A stretch of DNA of 44,360 nucleotides from Streptococcus sp. M334 (GCF_000187745.1 NZ_GL732486.1:329524-373883); one strand, 5' to 3'. Counted from the first letter of the stretch, positions 1 to 9,301 are shown. Notes: generated from the sequence alone by a model not told the origin. Numbers and translations are program-made.

Positions 1-19
1 CAAAAGAAAACAAAAACAA

Positions 20-55
20 AAATATCATGGTTGTTTTAAACAAGCCATGATATTT
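20..55 (-). terminator. Rho-independent terminator of nrdF
   Basis: An 11-bp inverted repeat (aaatatcatgg at 20-30, ccatgatattt at 45-55) lies just past the nrdF stop. Read on the minus strand it is followed by a T-rich tract at 1-19, as expected for an intrinsic terminator. Confidence 0.8.
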
Positions 56-79
56 GTTATCAGTTCTGGGATAAATGAA

Positions 80-1042
80 TTAGTTCAAACCGTAGTTGTA
101 GTCATCGTCTTGCATGGCTTCAACTTCACCAAGAAGGTAACCATTTCCGACTTGAGAGAAGAAGTCGTGGTTGGAAGTTCCTGTTGAAATACCGTTCATA
201 ACGATTGGGTTGACATCATCTGCTGAGTCTGGGAAGAGTGGATCTTGTCCCAGGTTCATGAGTGCCTTGTTGGCATTGTAGCGAAGGAAGGTTTTGACTT
301 CTTCCGTCCAACCAACACCATCATAGAGGCTCTCTGTGTAACCTTCTTCATTCTCGTAGAGAGTGTAGAGCAGGTCGTACATCCATTCTTTGAGTTTTTC
401 TTGCTCTTCTTCAGGTAATTCATTGAAACCAAGTTGGAATTTGTAACCAATGTAGGTTCCGTGAACAGACTCATCACGAATAATCAGTTTGATGATTTCC
501 GCAACGTTAGCTAGTTTGTTGTTACCGAGATAGTAGAGCGGTGTGAAGAAACCTGAGTAGAAGAGGAAGGTTTCAAGGAAGACGCTGGCTACTTTCTTTT
601 CAAGTGGGCTACCGTTTAGGTAGATTTCGTTAACAATCTCAGCCTTCTTTTGTAGGTAAGGATTGGTATTGGTCCATTCGAAAATTTCTTCAATCTCAGC
701 CTTAGTATTCAAGGTAGAAAAGATTGATGAATAAGATTTAGCGTGGACAGATTCCATAAATTGGATGTTATTAAAAACAGCTTCTTCATGTGGAGTACGG
801 ATGTCTGCGCGAAGGGCTTGAACCCCTGTTTCAGATTGCATAGTGTCGAGAAGGGTTAAACCACCAAAGACTTTTCCAACTAAGTCTTTTTCCTTGTTTG
901 ATAGTTTTCTCCAGTCGTCTAGGTCATTTGACAAGGGAATACGTGTATCAAGCCAGAATTGCTCCGTCAGTTTTTCCCAAGTTGATTTGTCGATGACATC
1001 TTCGATGGCATTCCAGTTAATGGCTTTGTAGTAAGTTTCCAT
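80..1042 (-). CDS. nrdF: Class Ib ribonucleotide reductase, beta subunit NrdF
   Basis: Small (R2) subunit of the aerobic class Ib ribonucleotide reductase. It carries the dimetal site and tyrosyl radical that NrdE uses to reduce ribonucleoside diphosphates in the cytoplasm. The 320 residues match the family length. Visible landmarks are the N-terminal INWNAIED segment, the metal-ligand helix IRDESVHGTYIGYK near residues 190-205, and a NrdF-type tail ending DDDYNYGLN. The ATG at 1042 follows an AAAGAGA ribosome site. The gene lies 194 bp downstream of nrdE on the same strand with a hairpin between them, so it may be read partly from its own promoter. No nrdI gene is present here. Confidence 0.97.
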   Translation of the reverse strand: METYYKAINWNAIEDVIDKSTWEKLTEQFWLDTRIPLSNDLDDWRKLSNKEKDLVGKVFGGLTLLDTMQSETGVQALRADIRTPHEEAVFNNIQFMESVHAKSYSSIFSTLNTKAEIEEIFEWTNTNPYLQKKAEIVNEIYLNGSPLEKKVASVFLETFLFYSGFFTPLYYLGNNKLANVAEIIKLIIRDESVHGTYIGYKFQLGFNELPEEEQEKLKEWMYDLLYTLYENEEGYTESLYDGVGWTEEVKTFLRYNANKALMNLGQDPLFPDSADDVNPIVMNGISTGTSNHDFFSQVGNGYLLGEVEAMQDDDYNYGLN

Positions 1043-1120
1043 TTGAAATCTCTTTCTGTGTTTAATATTGCGAACTCACAATTATTTCTATTTTATCATA
1101 ATTCTAGAGGAGTATCGCAC

Positions 1121-1146
1121 AAAAAGTCGGAAGCCCGACTTTTTTG
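1121..1146 (-). terminator. Terminator-like hairpin between nrdE and nrdF
   Basis: agtcgg (1125-1130) and ccgact (1135-1140) form a short GC-containing stem flanked by A5 on one side and T6 on the other. It can therefore terminate on either strand; on the minus strand it would partly end the nrdHE transcript before nrdF. Confidence 0.6.
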
Positions 1147-1236
1147 TTTTTCCATAGTATAGATGCTTATTCCAGTTTAATTTAGCAGGGTGAATGAATC
1201 ACTTATCTGAGAAAATGTAGTTTCCTCAAGCAAAGA

Positions 1237-3396
1237 TTAAATCACACAGCTTTCACATTGGTTAGCACCGACTTCTCCACCGTCATCTGTGAAAGTACGG
1301 ACGTAGTAGATAGACTTGATTCCCTTGTTAAAGGCATAGTTACGAAGGATTGACAAGTCACGTGTCGTTTGTTTGTTTTCTTTCTTCCATTCGTAAAGTC
1401 CTTTTGGAATGTCACTACGCATGAAGAGGGTGAGTGAAAGTCCTTGGTCCACGTGCTCAGTTGCAGCAGCGTAAACATCAATCACCTTACGCATATCCAT
1501 ATCGTAAGCAGAAGTGTAGTAAGGAATGGTTTCTGTTGACAAGCCAGCAGCAGGATAGTAGATTTTACCGATTTTCTTTTCTTGACGTTCTTCGATACGT
1601 TGCGTAATCGGGTGGATAGAAGCAGAAACGTCGTTGATATAGCTGATAGAACCATTTGGCGCTACAGCAAGGCGGTTTTGGTGGTAAAGACCATCTGCTT
1701 GAACCTTGTCGCGAAGTTCAGCCCAGTCAGCAGCACTTGGAATAAAGACATCTTTGAAGAGTTCTTTAACGCGGTCTGATTTTGGAACAAATTCGCCAGT
1801 TACATACTTGTCGAAGTAGCTTCCCTTAGCATAGTCTGATTTTTCAAAGTTATGGAAGGTGATACCACGTTCACGCGCAATATTGTTTGACTCAACTAAA
1901 GTCCAGTAGTTCATAAGCATAAAGTAGATGCTTGTAAACTCAACAGACTCAGGTGACCCGTATTCAATCAGTTGTTGTGCAAGGTAGCTGTGAAGTCCCA
2001 TGGCACCAAGACCAAAGGTGTGAGCTTGGCTATTTCCATGGTCAATAGTTGGCACAGCTACGATGTGCGAACTATCTGTAACGAAAGTTAAAGCACGAAC
2101 CATAGCACGGATAGAACGACCAAAGTCAGGTGAAGTCATCATGTTGACGACGTTGGTTGAACCAAGGTTACATGAAACGTCCGTTCCCATTTGAAGGAAT
2201 TCTTGAGCGTCGTTGATCAAGCTTGGTTCTTGGACTTGAAGAATCTCAGAACACAAGTTACTCATGATAATTTTTCCATCAACTGGATTTGCACGGTTAG
2301 CCGTATCAATGTTGACTACATAAGGGTAGCCAGACTCTTGTTGCAATTTAGAGATTTCAGTTTCCAAATCACGCGCCTTGATTTTTGTTTTGCGGATATT
2401 TGGATTTGCGACTAGTTCATCGTATTTTTCAGTAATATCGATGTAGTTAAATGGCACACCGTATTCAAGCTCTACAGAGTATGGGCTGAAGAGGTACATT
2501 TCTTCATTTTTACGAGCCAATTCGTAGAATTTATCGGGTACCACAACACCAAGTGAAAGGGTTTTTACACGAACTTTTTCATCAGCGTTTTCTTTCTTAG
2601 TTGAAAGGAAAGCGATGATATCTGGATGAAAGACGTTGAGGTAAACAACCCCTGCACCTTGACGTTGACCCAATTGGTTAGAGTAAGAGAAGCTGTCCTC
2701 AAAAAGCTTCATAACTGGTACGACCCCAGAAGCTGCTCCTTCATAGCCTTTGATAGGTGCGCCCGCTTCACGAAGGTTACTGAGGGTAATTCCCACACCA
2801 CCACCGATACGTGAAAGTTGAAGAGCTGAGTTGATAGAACGTCCGATAGAGTTCATATCATCCGTTACTTGGATTAGGAAGCAAGATACTAACTCCCCGC
2901 GACGAGCACGTCCAGCATTCAAGAAGGAAGGAGTAGCAGGTTGGTAGCGTTGGTGGATGATTTCATTGGCAATATCGATTGCAACAGCTTCATCACCATC
3001 AGCGAAATAAAGGGCGTTAAAGAAGACACGGTCCTCCATACTTTCAAGATAGTATTCACCGTCATTAGTTTTCAAGGCGTACTGATTGTAAAATTTATAA
3101 GCTGCCATGAAAGATTTGAATTGGAAGTTTTGATCTTTAATAAATTGCGACATTTCTTCCAAAAATTCTGGACGGTATTTCTTGATAAAGGTTGTTTCGA
3201 TGTAGTCGTGTTCAATGAGGTAGTCGATTTTATCAGTAATTGAATCAAAAACCATAGTGTTTGGAACTACATTTTCTTTAAAGAAGGCATCCAAGGCTTC
3301 TTTATCTTTATGAAGCATGATTTGTCCATTAACAGGACGGTTGATTTCGTTATTGAGACGGAAGTAAGTCACGTCCTCAAGATGTTTTAATCCCAT
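1237..3396 (-). CDS. nrdE: Class Ib ribonucleotide reductase, alpha subunit NrdE
   Basis: Catalytic large subunit of class Ib ribonucleotide reductase, making dNDPs from NDPs with NrdF and the electron donor NrdH. The 719 residues match the usual NrdE length. Typical sequence includes the active-site region NLCSEILQVQEPS and SCNLGSTNVVNM, the LAVAPNGSISYIND segment, and the redox-active C-terminal pair in CESCVI, which is re-reduced by NrdH. No large N-terminal ATP-cone is apparent, as expected for class Ib. It sits between nrdH (80 bp upstream) and nrdF in an nrdHEF group on the minus strand, probably expressed from the NrdR-box promoter upstream of nrdH. Confidence 0.97.
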   Translation of the reverse strand: MGLKHLEDVTYFRLNNEINRPVNGQIMLHKDKEALDAFFKENVVPNTMVFDSITDKIDYLIEHDYIETTFIKKYRPEFLEEMSQFIKDQNFQFKSFMAAYKFYNQYALKTNDGEYYLESMEDRVFFNALYFADGDEAVAIDIANEIIHQRYQPATPSFLNAGRARRGELVSCFLIQVTDDMNSIGRSINSALQLSRIGGGVGITLSNLREAGAPIKGYEGAASGVVPVMKLFEDSFSYSNQLGQRQGAGVVYLNVFHPDIIAFLSTKKENADEKVRVKTLSLGVVVPDKFYELARKNEEMYLFSPYSVELEYGVPFNYIDITEKYDELVANPNIRKTKIKARDLETEISKLQQESGYPYVVNIDTANRANPVDGKIIMSNLCSEILQVQEPSLINDAQEFLQMGTDVSCNLGSTNVVNMMTSPDFGRSIRAMVRALTFVTDSSHIVAVPTIDHGNSQAHTFGLGAMGLHSYLAQQLIEYGSPESVEFTSIYFMLMNYWTLVESNNIARERGITFHNFEKSDYAKGSYFDKYVTGEFVPKSDRVKELFKDVFIPSAADWAELRDKVQADGLYHQNRLAVAPNGSISYINDVSASIHPITQRIEERQEKKIGKIYYPAAGLSTETIPYYTSAYDMDMRKVIDVYAAATEHVDQGLSLTLFMRSDIPKGLYEWKKENKQTTRDLSILRNYAFNKGIKSIYYVRTFTDDGGEVGANQCESCVI

Positions 3397-3476
3397 AAAA
3401 TTTCCCTTATCTAATTACAAAAGAAAGGCTTCTAAGTTAGCCCTAGAAGCAGTTTCTTCTGGATGATGTATTAAGA

Positions 3477-3695
3477 TTATGCTAATTGTTTCAATTTTCC
3501 TGGTTGGAAACCTGAAAAGACTTCAGTTGGTGTTTGGATAACAGGAGCTGCGCTGAAACCGAGCTCTTTAACTTGATCGATGTACTCAGGTTGCTCATCA
3601 AGATTGATTTCACGATAAGCGACATTATTACTGTCCAAGAAACGTTTGGTCATTTTACATTGGACACAGTTGTTTTTAGAATAAACGGTTACCAT
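3477..3695 (-). CDS. nrdH: NrdH glutaredoxin-like redoxin
   Basis: Thioredoxin-fold electron donor for the class Ib reductase. The 72-residue protein has the redox motif CVQC at residues 10-13 and the NrdH-type tail FSGFQPGKLKQL, which distinguishes it from ordinary glutaredoxins. It is the first gene of the minus-strand nrdHEF set, with an AAAGAGGAG ribosome site just upstream of the ATG at 3695. Confidence 0.95.
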   Translation of the reverse strand: MVTVYSKNNCVQCKMTKRFLDSNNVAYREINLDEQPEYIDQVKELGFSAAPVIQTPTEVFSGFQPGKLKQLA

Positions 3696-3765
3696 TGTGT
3701 AACTCCTCTTTCAAAATAGATTACTTTCTTAGTATATCAGAAAATAAATTTTTGTCAATGATTTA

Positions 3766-3781
3766 AAACTAAATATAGTGG
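3766..3781. promoter_or_regulatory. NrdR box (proximal)
   Basis: aaactaaatatagtgg fits the NrdR consensus acaCwAtATaTwGtgt at the core positions. It lies 71 bp upstream of the nrdH start. NrdR is the ATP/dATP-sensing repressor of ribonucleotide reductase genes. Confidence 0.7.
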
Positions 3782-3807
3782 TCTATTTTTATAGATAACC
3801 AAACAAA

Positions 3808-3823
3808 GCACAATATATAGTGT
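3808..3823. promoter_or_regulatory. NrdR box (distal)
   Basis: gcacaatatatagtgt is a near-perfect NrdR box. Its centre is 42 bp (about four helical turns) from that of the proximal box, the same-face arrangement expected for cooperative NrdR binding at the nrdHEF promoter. Confidence 0.8.
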
Positions 3824-3954
3824 TTGTTTTGTGAAAAAGTGATAATTATCCTATAAGTTGTTTTTTGAAAAACTATATCCTGTGTTTTGCCATCTAGGAT
3901 AGAAGATTTTCAGCAAGTTATCTGAAAGGAAATCGAATAAATCCCATAAAATGC

Positions 3955-3983
3955 TTGAAAAAAATCCTAGAAGATGATATAAT
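3955..3983 (+). promoter_or_regulatory. ptsHI promoter
   Basis: A TTGAAA -35 (3955-3960) and a TATAAT -10 (3978-3983) are separated by 17 bp, and a TG element precedes the -10. This strong sigma-70-type promoter is about 60 bp upstream of ptsH. Confidence 0.85.
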
Positions 3984-4045
3984 ACCAAATTGTAAGGGTT
4001 ATCACATATAACTCAAAAAAGAAAGAACAAAAGGAGAGTCAAACT

Positions 4046-4309
4046 ATGGCTTCTAAAGATTTCCACGTAGTGGCAGAAACAGGTATTCACGCACGTCCAG
4101 CAACATTGTTGGTACAAACTGCTAGCAAATTTGCTTCAGATATCACTCTTGAGTACAAAGGTAAATCAGTTAACCTTAAATCAATCATGGGTGTTATGAG
4201 TCTTGGTGTTGGCCAAGGTGCTGATGTAACTATCTCAGCTGAAGGTGCAGATGCAGATGACGCTATCGCTGCAATCTCAGAAACAATGGAAAAAGAAGGA
4301 TTGGCATAA
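4046..4309 (+). CDS. ptsH: HPr phosphocarrier protein
   Basis: General phosphocarrier of the sugar phosphotransferase system. It passes phosphate from enzyme I (next gene) to the sugar-specific EIIA proteins. The 87 residues carry catalytic His15 in GIHARPAT and the regulatory Ser46 in [12 protein letters not shown], which HPr kinase/phosphorylase modifies in low-GC Gram-positives to drive CcpA catabolite control. An AAGGAGAG ribosome site precedes the ATG. The stop is followed 5 bp later by ptsI. Confidence 0.98.
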   Translation: MASKDFHVVAETGIHARPATLLVQTASKFASDITLEYKGKSVNLKSIMGVMSLGVGQGADVTISAEGADADDAIAAISETMEKEGLA

Positions 4310-4314
4310 GGAAA

Positions 4315-6048
4315 ATGACAGAAATGCTTAAAGGAATCGCAGCATCTGACGGTGTTGCAGTTGCAAAAGCATATCTACTCGTTCAACCGGATTTGTCATT
4401 CGAGACTGTTTCAGTCGAAGATACAAACGCAGAAGAGGCTCGTTTGGATGTAGCTCTTGAAGCTTCTCAAAACGAGCTTTCTCTTATCCGTGAGAAGGCT
4501 GTAGGTACGCTTGGTGAAGAAGCGGCTCAAGTTTTTGACGCTCATTTGATGGTTCTTTCTGACCCAGAATTGATTGGTCAGATTAAAGAAACAATCCGTG
4601 CTAAGAAAGTCAATGCAGAAGCAGGTCTTAAAGAAGTGACTGACATGTTCATCACTATCTTTGAAGGCATGGAAGACAATCCATACATGCAAGAACGTGC
4701 AGCGGATATTCGCGACGTGACAAAACGTGTATTGGCAAACCTTCTTGGTAAGAAATTGCCAAACCCAGCTTCTATCAACGAAGAAGTAATTGTGATTGCG
4801 CATGACTTGACACCATCTGATACAGCTCAATTGGACAAAAACTTTGTAAAAGCTTTTGTAACAAATATCGGTGGACGTACAAGCCACTCAGCTATCATGG
4901 CACGTACACTTGAAATTGCAGCTGTATTGGGAACAAATAACATCACTGAAATCGTTAAAGACGGTGATAACCTTGCCGTTAACGGAATTACTGGTGAAGT
5001 CATTATCAACCCAACAGATGAACAAGCGGCTGAATTTAAAGCAGCTGGTGAAGCTTATGCTAAACAAAAAGCTGAATGGGCACTTTTGAAAGATGCTCAA
5101 ACAGTGACTGCTGACGGTAAACACTTCGAGTTGGCTGCTAACATCGGTACTCCAAAAGACGTTGAAGGTGTTAACAACAACGGTGCAGAAGCTGTTGGAC
5201 TTTACCGTACAGAATTCTTGTACATGGATTCTCAAGATTTCCCAACAGAAGACGAGCAGTATGAAGCATACAAAGCTGTTCTTGAGGGAATGAATGGTAA
5301 ACCAGTGGTTGTTCGTACAATGGATATTGGTGGAGATAAGGAACTTCCTTACTTCGATATGCCACATGAAATGAACCCATTCCTTGGATTCCGTGCCCTT
5401 CGTATCTCTATTTCTGAAACTGGAGATGCAATGTTCCGTACACAAATCCGTGCCCTTCTTCGTGCTTCTGTTCATGGTCAATTGCGTATCATGTTCCCAA
5501 TGGTTGCCCTTTTGAAAGAATTCCGTGCAGCCAAAGCAGTTTATGAAGAAGAAAAAGCAAACCTTCTTGCTGAAGGTGTTGCAGTTGCGGATGACATCCA
5601 AGTTGGTATCATGATTGAGATCCCTGCAGCAGCAATGCTTGCAGACCAATTTGCAAAAGAAGTAGACTTCATGTCAATTGGAACAAACGACTTGATCCAA
5701 TACTCAATGGCAGCAGACCGTATGAACGAGCAAGTTTCATACCTTTACCAACCATATAACCCATCAATCCTTCGCTTGATCAACAACGTTATCAAGGCAG
5801 CTCACGCTGAAGGTAAATGGGCTGGTATGTGTGGTGAGATGGCTGGTGACCAAAAAGCTGTTCCACTTCTTGTCGGAATGGGCTTGGATGAGTTCTCTAT
5901 GTCAGCAACATCAGTTCTTCGTACACGTAGCTTGATGAAGAAATTGGACACTGCTAAGATGGAAGAGTACGCAAACCGTGCCCTTACAGAGTGTTCAACA
6001 ATGGAAGAAGTTCTTGAACTTCAAAAAGAATACGTTAACTTTGATTAA
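4315..6048 (+). CDS. ptsI: PTS enzyme I, phosphoenolpyruvate-protein phosphotransferase
   Basis: Takes phosphate from phosphoenolpyruvate onto a histidine and hands it to HPr, the first step of all PTS sugar uptake. The 577 residues are the normal EI length. Visible are the N-terminal HPr-binding domain, the phospho-histidine site [13 protein letters not shown] near residue 190, the PEP-binding LYRTEFLYM and [15 protein letters not shown] region, and the C-terminal TIM-barrel motifs [19 protein letters not shown] and GMCGEMAGD. It is the second gene of ptsHI and is followed by a good terminator. Confidence 0.98.
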   Translation: MTEMLKGIAASDGVAVAKAYLLVQPDLSFETVSVEDTNAEEARLDVALEASQNELSLIREKAVGTLGEEAAQVFDAHLMVLSDPELIGQIKETIRAKKVNAEAGLKEVTDMFITIFEGMEDNPYMQERAADIRDVTKRVLANLLGKKLPNPASINEEVIVIAHDLTPSDTAQLDKNFVKAFVTNIGGRTSHSAIMARTLEIAAVLGTNNITEIVKDGDNLAVNGITGEVIINPTDEQAAEFKAAGEAYAKQKAEWALLKDAQTVTADGKHFELAANIGTPKDVEGVNNNGAEAVGLYRTEFLYMDSQDFPTEDEQYEAYKAVLEGMNGKPVVVRTMDIGGDKELPYFDMPHEMNPFLGFRALRISISETGDAMFRTQIRALLRASVHGQLRIMFPMVALLKEFRAAKAVYEEEKANLLAEGVAVADDIQVGIMIEIPAAAMLADQFAKEVDFMSIGTNDLIQYSMAADRMNEQVSYLYQPYNPSILRLINNVIKAAHAEGKWAGMCGEMAGDQKAVPLLVGMGLDEFSMSATSVLRTRSLMKKLDTAKMEEYANRALTECSTMEEVLELQKEYVNFD

Positions 6049-6054
6049 TGTCAT

Positions 6055-6084
6055 CAACCTTGTAACCTAGTTGCAAGGTTTTTT
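6055..6084 (+). terminator. Terminator of ptsHI
   Basis: aaccttg (6056-6062) pairs with caaggtt (6074-6080), the loop can extend the stem, and a run of six T follows. Confidence 0.85.
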
Positions 6085-6140
6085 GCTACATTTTGGAAAA
6101 GTATAGTCTTATAAAGTCCACTTTTCAATGAGTCAGAGGC

Positions 6141-6150
6141 GTGATATAAT
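6141..6150 (+). promoter_or_regulatory. Extended -10 promoter of the 6181 gene
   Basis: TGA-TATAAT ends at 6150, about 30 bp before the ATG. The -35 region is weak (ttttca near 6122), so the TG extension probably matters. Confidence 0.6.
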
Positions 6151-6180
6151 AGGGGGAGCAAATAGAATAAGAGAGAAACT

Positions 6181-6675
6181 ATGTCTAAAGAAATTGATAT
6201 TGAGTATTACCATCAGCTAGCCTTGCAAAAGCAGAAGGAACATCGAAAAGTTTTAGCCAATCTAAAGAAAAAACCTCCTAAAAACCTAGACAAGCTAGCC
6301 CAGCAGATACACCAAGAAGTCTTTGCAGAGATTGATTGTACGGCTTGCGCTAACTGTTGCAAGACATTGGGGCCTGACTTCAAGGAAGCAGACATCACTC
6401 GTATTGCTAAGTACTTTAAGATGAAATTACCAGCTTTTGAAGCAGAGTTTTTGCAGGTAGATGAAGATGGGGACAAGGTTTTCAAATCCATGCCCTGCCC
6501 CTTTCTAGGAGGAGATAATCTCTGTTCCATCTATGATGTTCGTCCAAAGGCCTGTCGAGAGTTCCCCCATACAGATCGCAAAAAGATCCATCAAATCAAC
6601 CATCTAACGATTAAGAATACCTTGACCTGTCCAGCAGCCTATCTCTTTGTTGAGAAATTAAAGGATAAGTTATAG
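6181..6675 (+). CDS. YkgJ-type cysteine-cluster (zinc/iron-binding) protein
   Basis: A 164-residue protein of the YkgJ / Fe-S-cluster-oxidoreductase-like family, whose biochemical role is not settled. A charged N-terminal helix is followed by CTACANCC near residue 55, then MPCPFLGGDNLCSIYDVRPKACREFPH near residues 105-130. The cysteines have the family's CxxxC and CPFL...C...RPxxCRxFP spacing and probably bind a metal or Fe-S cluster. It is a single gene with its own promoter and terminator. Confidence 0.85.
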   Translation: MSKEIDIEYYHQLALQKQKEHRKVLANLKKKPPKNLDKLAQQIHQEVFAEIDCTACANCCKTLGPDFKEADITRIAKYFKMKLPAFEAEFLQVDEDGDKVFKSMPCPFLGGDNLCSIYDVRPKACREFPHTDRKKIHQINHLTIKNTLTCPAAYLFVEKLKDKL

Positions 6676-6715
6676 AGATTGACTATCCTATTTATTATTA
6701 TAAAGATACTGTTCT

Positions 6716-6748
6716 AACTCTGTAGAAATCATTTCTATGGAGTTTTCT
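6716..6748 (+). terminator. Terminator after the YkgJ-type gene
   Basis: aactc-tg-tagaaa pairs with tttcta-tg-gagtt around a 3-nt loop, followed by ttttctcttt. Confidence 0.75.
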
Positions 6749-6862
6749 CTTTATGGTCTATTTTTGAGAAATCATCAATTTATTTTTATAAAAAAGTAGT
6801 TATAAGGATTTTTTAAGCAAGTGAACGTATACTTATACAAACAAAAAGAAAGAGGTACAGCT

Positions 6863-7906
6863 ATGAATTATTTAGTTATTCCAGCTTATCAACCTGATTT
6901 TAATTTGCTAACACTGATTGAAAAAATTCACAAGAAGGGTGATTTTTCTATCATTGTGATTGATGATGGTAGTTCTCCTGAATGTAAAGAAATATTTGCT
7001 CAGGCTGAAAACTATGGGACTGTACTTCGTCATCAGGTCAATCAAGGTAAGGGGCAGGCTTTGAAAACAGCTTTTGTTTACATTCAATCCCTCAAGATGC
7101 CTGGAACTATCGTTACAGCAGATGCGGATGGTCAACACAAGATTTGGGACATACTCCGCACTAGTAACAAGGCCAACGAAAATCCTAGCACTCTGGTTCT
7201 TGGTGTTCGTGCTTTTACTGGCAAGGTTCTCTTGCGTAGTCGCTTTGGAAATAGCTTGACACGTATCTTATTTAAAATCCAAACAGGCGTAGCAGTTTCA
7301 GACACACAGACAGGACTTCGTGCTTTCACGACAGACTTGATTCCTTTTATGATGGAAGTGGAAGGACAACGTTATGAGTATGAAATGAACATGCTATTGG
7401 AAGCCAGCAAACAATATCCGATTTTGGAAGTTCCTATTGAAACAGTCTATATAAACGACAATCAAGCTTCTCACTTCCGACCTATTCGAGATGGTTTAAT
7501 GATTTACAAAAACATTTTGAAATTCGCTCTTTCATCATTTAGTAGTTTTATCGTAGATTATCTAGTTTATGCTTTTTTTATTCTTTTCTTGAGCTTTATT
7601 CCATCAGGTTTACACCTCCTCCTATCAAATGGGCTGGCTCGTGTGACCAGCTCTATCTTCAACTTTTCGACTAATAAAAAATTGGTATTTAAAAATAAAG
7701 CAAGTAATTTAAAAACAGGTGCAGGTTATTTAACCTTGTCTGTTGTTCTCTTTTTCTTAGATACTCTCCTAATTAGCCTTTTTAATACAGGTTTCGGAAT
7801 CAATTTATTCATGGCTAAAATTTTTGTAGGAATGCTTCTCTTTGTGGTATCTTGGACTGTTCAGACACGATTTATTTTCAAAGAAAGGACTTGTTATCCA
7901 GTATGA
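6863..7906 (+). CDS. GT2 glycosyltransferase fused to a GtrA-like membrane domain
   Basis: Probable polyprenyl-phosphate sugar transferase. Residues 1 to about 215 form a GT-A fold of the dolichyl-phosphate mannose synthase type: LVIPAYQPD, the nucleotide-sugar aspartates in IDDGSS, TADADGQHK as the DxD-like metal site, and DTQTGLRAFT. Residues from about 225 to the end have four hydrophobic segments of the GtrA type, often linked to lipid-linked-sugar flipping. I chose the ATG at 6863, after an AGAGGT ribosome site, over an in-frame GTG at 6821. It overlaps the next gene by 4 bp, so the two are co-translated. Product glycan unknown. Confidence 0.85.
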   Translation: MNYLVIPAYQPDFNLLTLIEKIHKKGDFSIIVIDDGSSPECKEIFAQAENYGTVLRHQVNQGKGQALKTAFVYIQSLKMPGTIVTADADGQHKIWDILRTSNKANENPSTLVLGVRAFTGKVLLRSRFGNSLTRILFKIQTGVAVSDTQTGLRAFTTDLIPFMMEVEGQRYEYEMNMLLEASKQYPILEVPIETVYINDNQASHFRPIRDGLMIYKNILKFALSSFSSFIVDYLVYAFFILFLSFIPSGLHLLLSNGLARVTSSIFNFSTNKKLVFKNKASNLKTGAGYLTLSVVLFFLDTLLISLFNTGFGINLFMAKIFVGMLLFVVSWTVQTRFIFKERTCYPV

Positions 7907-8814
7907 AATTTTTTAAGAAAGCTTATCTATACGCCTCGGTCTTTGGCTTGCTTCTGACAAGTTCCTTTACCTATTCGATGTTAAAGACATTTGTACTAGC
8001 GGAGACTATCTCCACTGTATCTAATACCAGTTCTACATCTAACACAGAAGTAGCAAGTCAGGCAGTCCCAAATGCCCAAGTAACGGATACCAGCTATTCA
8101 GATGGGAGTATTAGTGTCAATCTAACTGAAAAGACGGTGAATGATACGAAAATCTATGTGGCGGATGTGACTTTGAGCTCTGCAGATTATCTGAAAACAG
8201 CCCTAGCTCAAAACTCCTATGGAACCAACGTTACAGCCAAAACCTCTGTGACAGCAGCTGAAAACAATGCTATTTTAGCTGTCAATGGCGACTACTATGG
8301 AGCTAATAGCTCAGGTTATGTTATCCGTAATGGTGTCGTCTATCGGGATAGTATCCGTGAAGACGCCAGTAATGGTGACCTTGCCATTTACAAGGATGGC
8401 TCTTTTAAAATCATTTATGAGAACCAAATCTCAGCTGACCAATTAGTTCAAGATGGTGTAGTTAATCTACTGGCATTTGGTCCGTCTCTAGTTGAAAATG
8501 GTGAGATTTCTGTCGGTATCAATACAGAAGTTGGTCAGGCTATGGCTTCAAATCCTCGTACAGCTATTGGAATTATCGATGAAAACCACTATATCATTGT
8601 TGTTTCAGATGGTCGTACCTCGGAGAGCAAGGGCTTGTCTCTTTACCAGATGGCAGAAGTGATGAAATCTTACGGAGTGAAGACGGCCTACAACCTAGAT
8701 GGTGGAGGTTCTTCAACTCTCTACTTTAATGGTCATGTAATCAATAAACCGACTACAGGTGGAAGCAAAATATCAGAAAGGGCGGTGAGTGATATTGTCT
8801 ACATCGGTTACTAA
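7903..8814 (+). CDS. Exported phosphodiester glycosidase (NAGPA) family protein
   Basis: A 303-residue protein with an N-terminal membrane or signal segment (residues about 8-28) and a Ser/Thr/Asn-rich linker to about residue 55. A NAGPA-type domain follows: AVNGDYYGANSSGYVIRNGV, NPRTAIGIIDENHYIIVVSDGR, and the signature YNLDGGGSSTLYFNG near residues 265-280. In animals this fold removes GlcNAc from a phosphodiester; bacterial members are thought to act on cell-surface glycopolymers. The ATG at 7903 overlaps the previous stop (ATGA). The neighbouring glycosyltransferase and membrane protein suggest a small envelope-glycan operon. Confidence 0.88.
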   Translation: MKFFKKAYLYASVFGLLLTSSFTYSMLKTFVLAETISTVSNTSSTSNTEVASQAVPNAQVTDTSYSDGSISVNLTEKTVNDTKIYVADVTLSSADYLKTALAQNSYGTNVTAKTSVTAAENNAILAVNGDYYGANSSGYVIRNGVVYRDSIREDASNGDLAIYKDGSFKIIYENQISADQLVQDGVVNLLAFGPSLVENGEISVGINTEVGQAMASNPRTAIGIIDENHYIIVVSDGRTSESKGLSLYQMAEVMKSYGVKTAYNLDGGGSSTLYFNGHVINKPTTGGSKISERAVSDIVYIGY

Positions 8815-9199
8815 AAATAAAAACAAACGCCTCCAAAAGACGCTAGTCGGCTATAGTATTCTTACTATTTTCTTTTTAGTATTTAGCCGTATCTACGAGT
8901 CTTTCAGTTTTGGGGAAACCTCCCTTCATATGCACTATCTTTTTGTAGTCCCCCTAGTAGGGGGCGTCATTCTAGCATTACTGCTGAAAATCATTCCAAA
9001 CTTAGGGCGAATCAGTCTAAACTTATGGAACTCGTCAGTAGCCGTTCTAACAACTGGTATGCTTTTTCGCGGAATCGTCAATCTATCAGGTCGTTCAACG
9101 ACCCTAGATCAACCCTACTGGTATGTTGGTATAGCCTTTGCTTTGCTGGCTATAGTATCGCTTTTCCTTCAGAAGAAGAATAGTAAGAAATTAACTTAA
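8789..9199 (+). CDS. Small membrane protein downstream of the NAGPA gene
   Basis: A 136-residue hydrophobic protein with about four predicted membrane segments and basic ends; I do not recognise the family. The reading frame overlaps the previous gene by 26 bp. GTG at 8789 is taken as start because a GGGCGG ribosome-site-like stretch lies just before it; TTG at 8795 is an alternative. The overlap and the shared terminator make it the third gene of the glycosyltransferase-NAGPA operon. Confidence 0.75.
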   Translation: MILSTSVTKNKNKRLQKTLVGYSILTIFFLVFSRIYESFSFGETSLHMHYLFVVPLVGGVILALLLKIIPNLGRISLNLWNSSVAVLTTGMLFRGIVNLSGRSTTLDQPYWYVGIAFALLAIVSLFLQKKNSKKLT

Positions 9200-9208
9200 A
9201 AATAAAGA

Positions 9209-9239
9209 AACTGGTTGTTGAGAGGAACAGCCAGTTTTT
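9209..9239 (+). terminator. Terminator of the envelope operon
   Basis: actggttgtt (9210-9219) pairs with aacagccagt (about 9226-9235, with one G-U), followed by T5. Confidence 0.8.
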
Positions 9240-9244
9240 GCCTG

Positions 9245-9253
9245 TGGTATAAT
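9245..9253 (+). promoter_or_regulatory. Extended -10 promoter of the ClbS-like gene
   Basis: TGG-TATAAT at 9245-9253 lies immediately after the upstream terminator and about 50 bp before the chosen GTG start. Confidence 0.65.
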
Positions 9254-9301
9254 GAAGTAAGAAAAAACCTCAACCTACTTGAAAATGAAGGGAGAACTCC
9301 T

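Noticed and set aside
4888..5649. A 253-residue minus-strand ORF inside ptsI.
   Set aside because: It is a shadow of ptsI, Cys/Phe-rich in the way typical of antisense frames of codon-biased genes.
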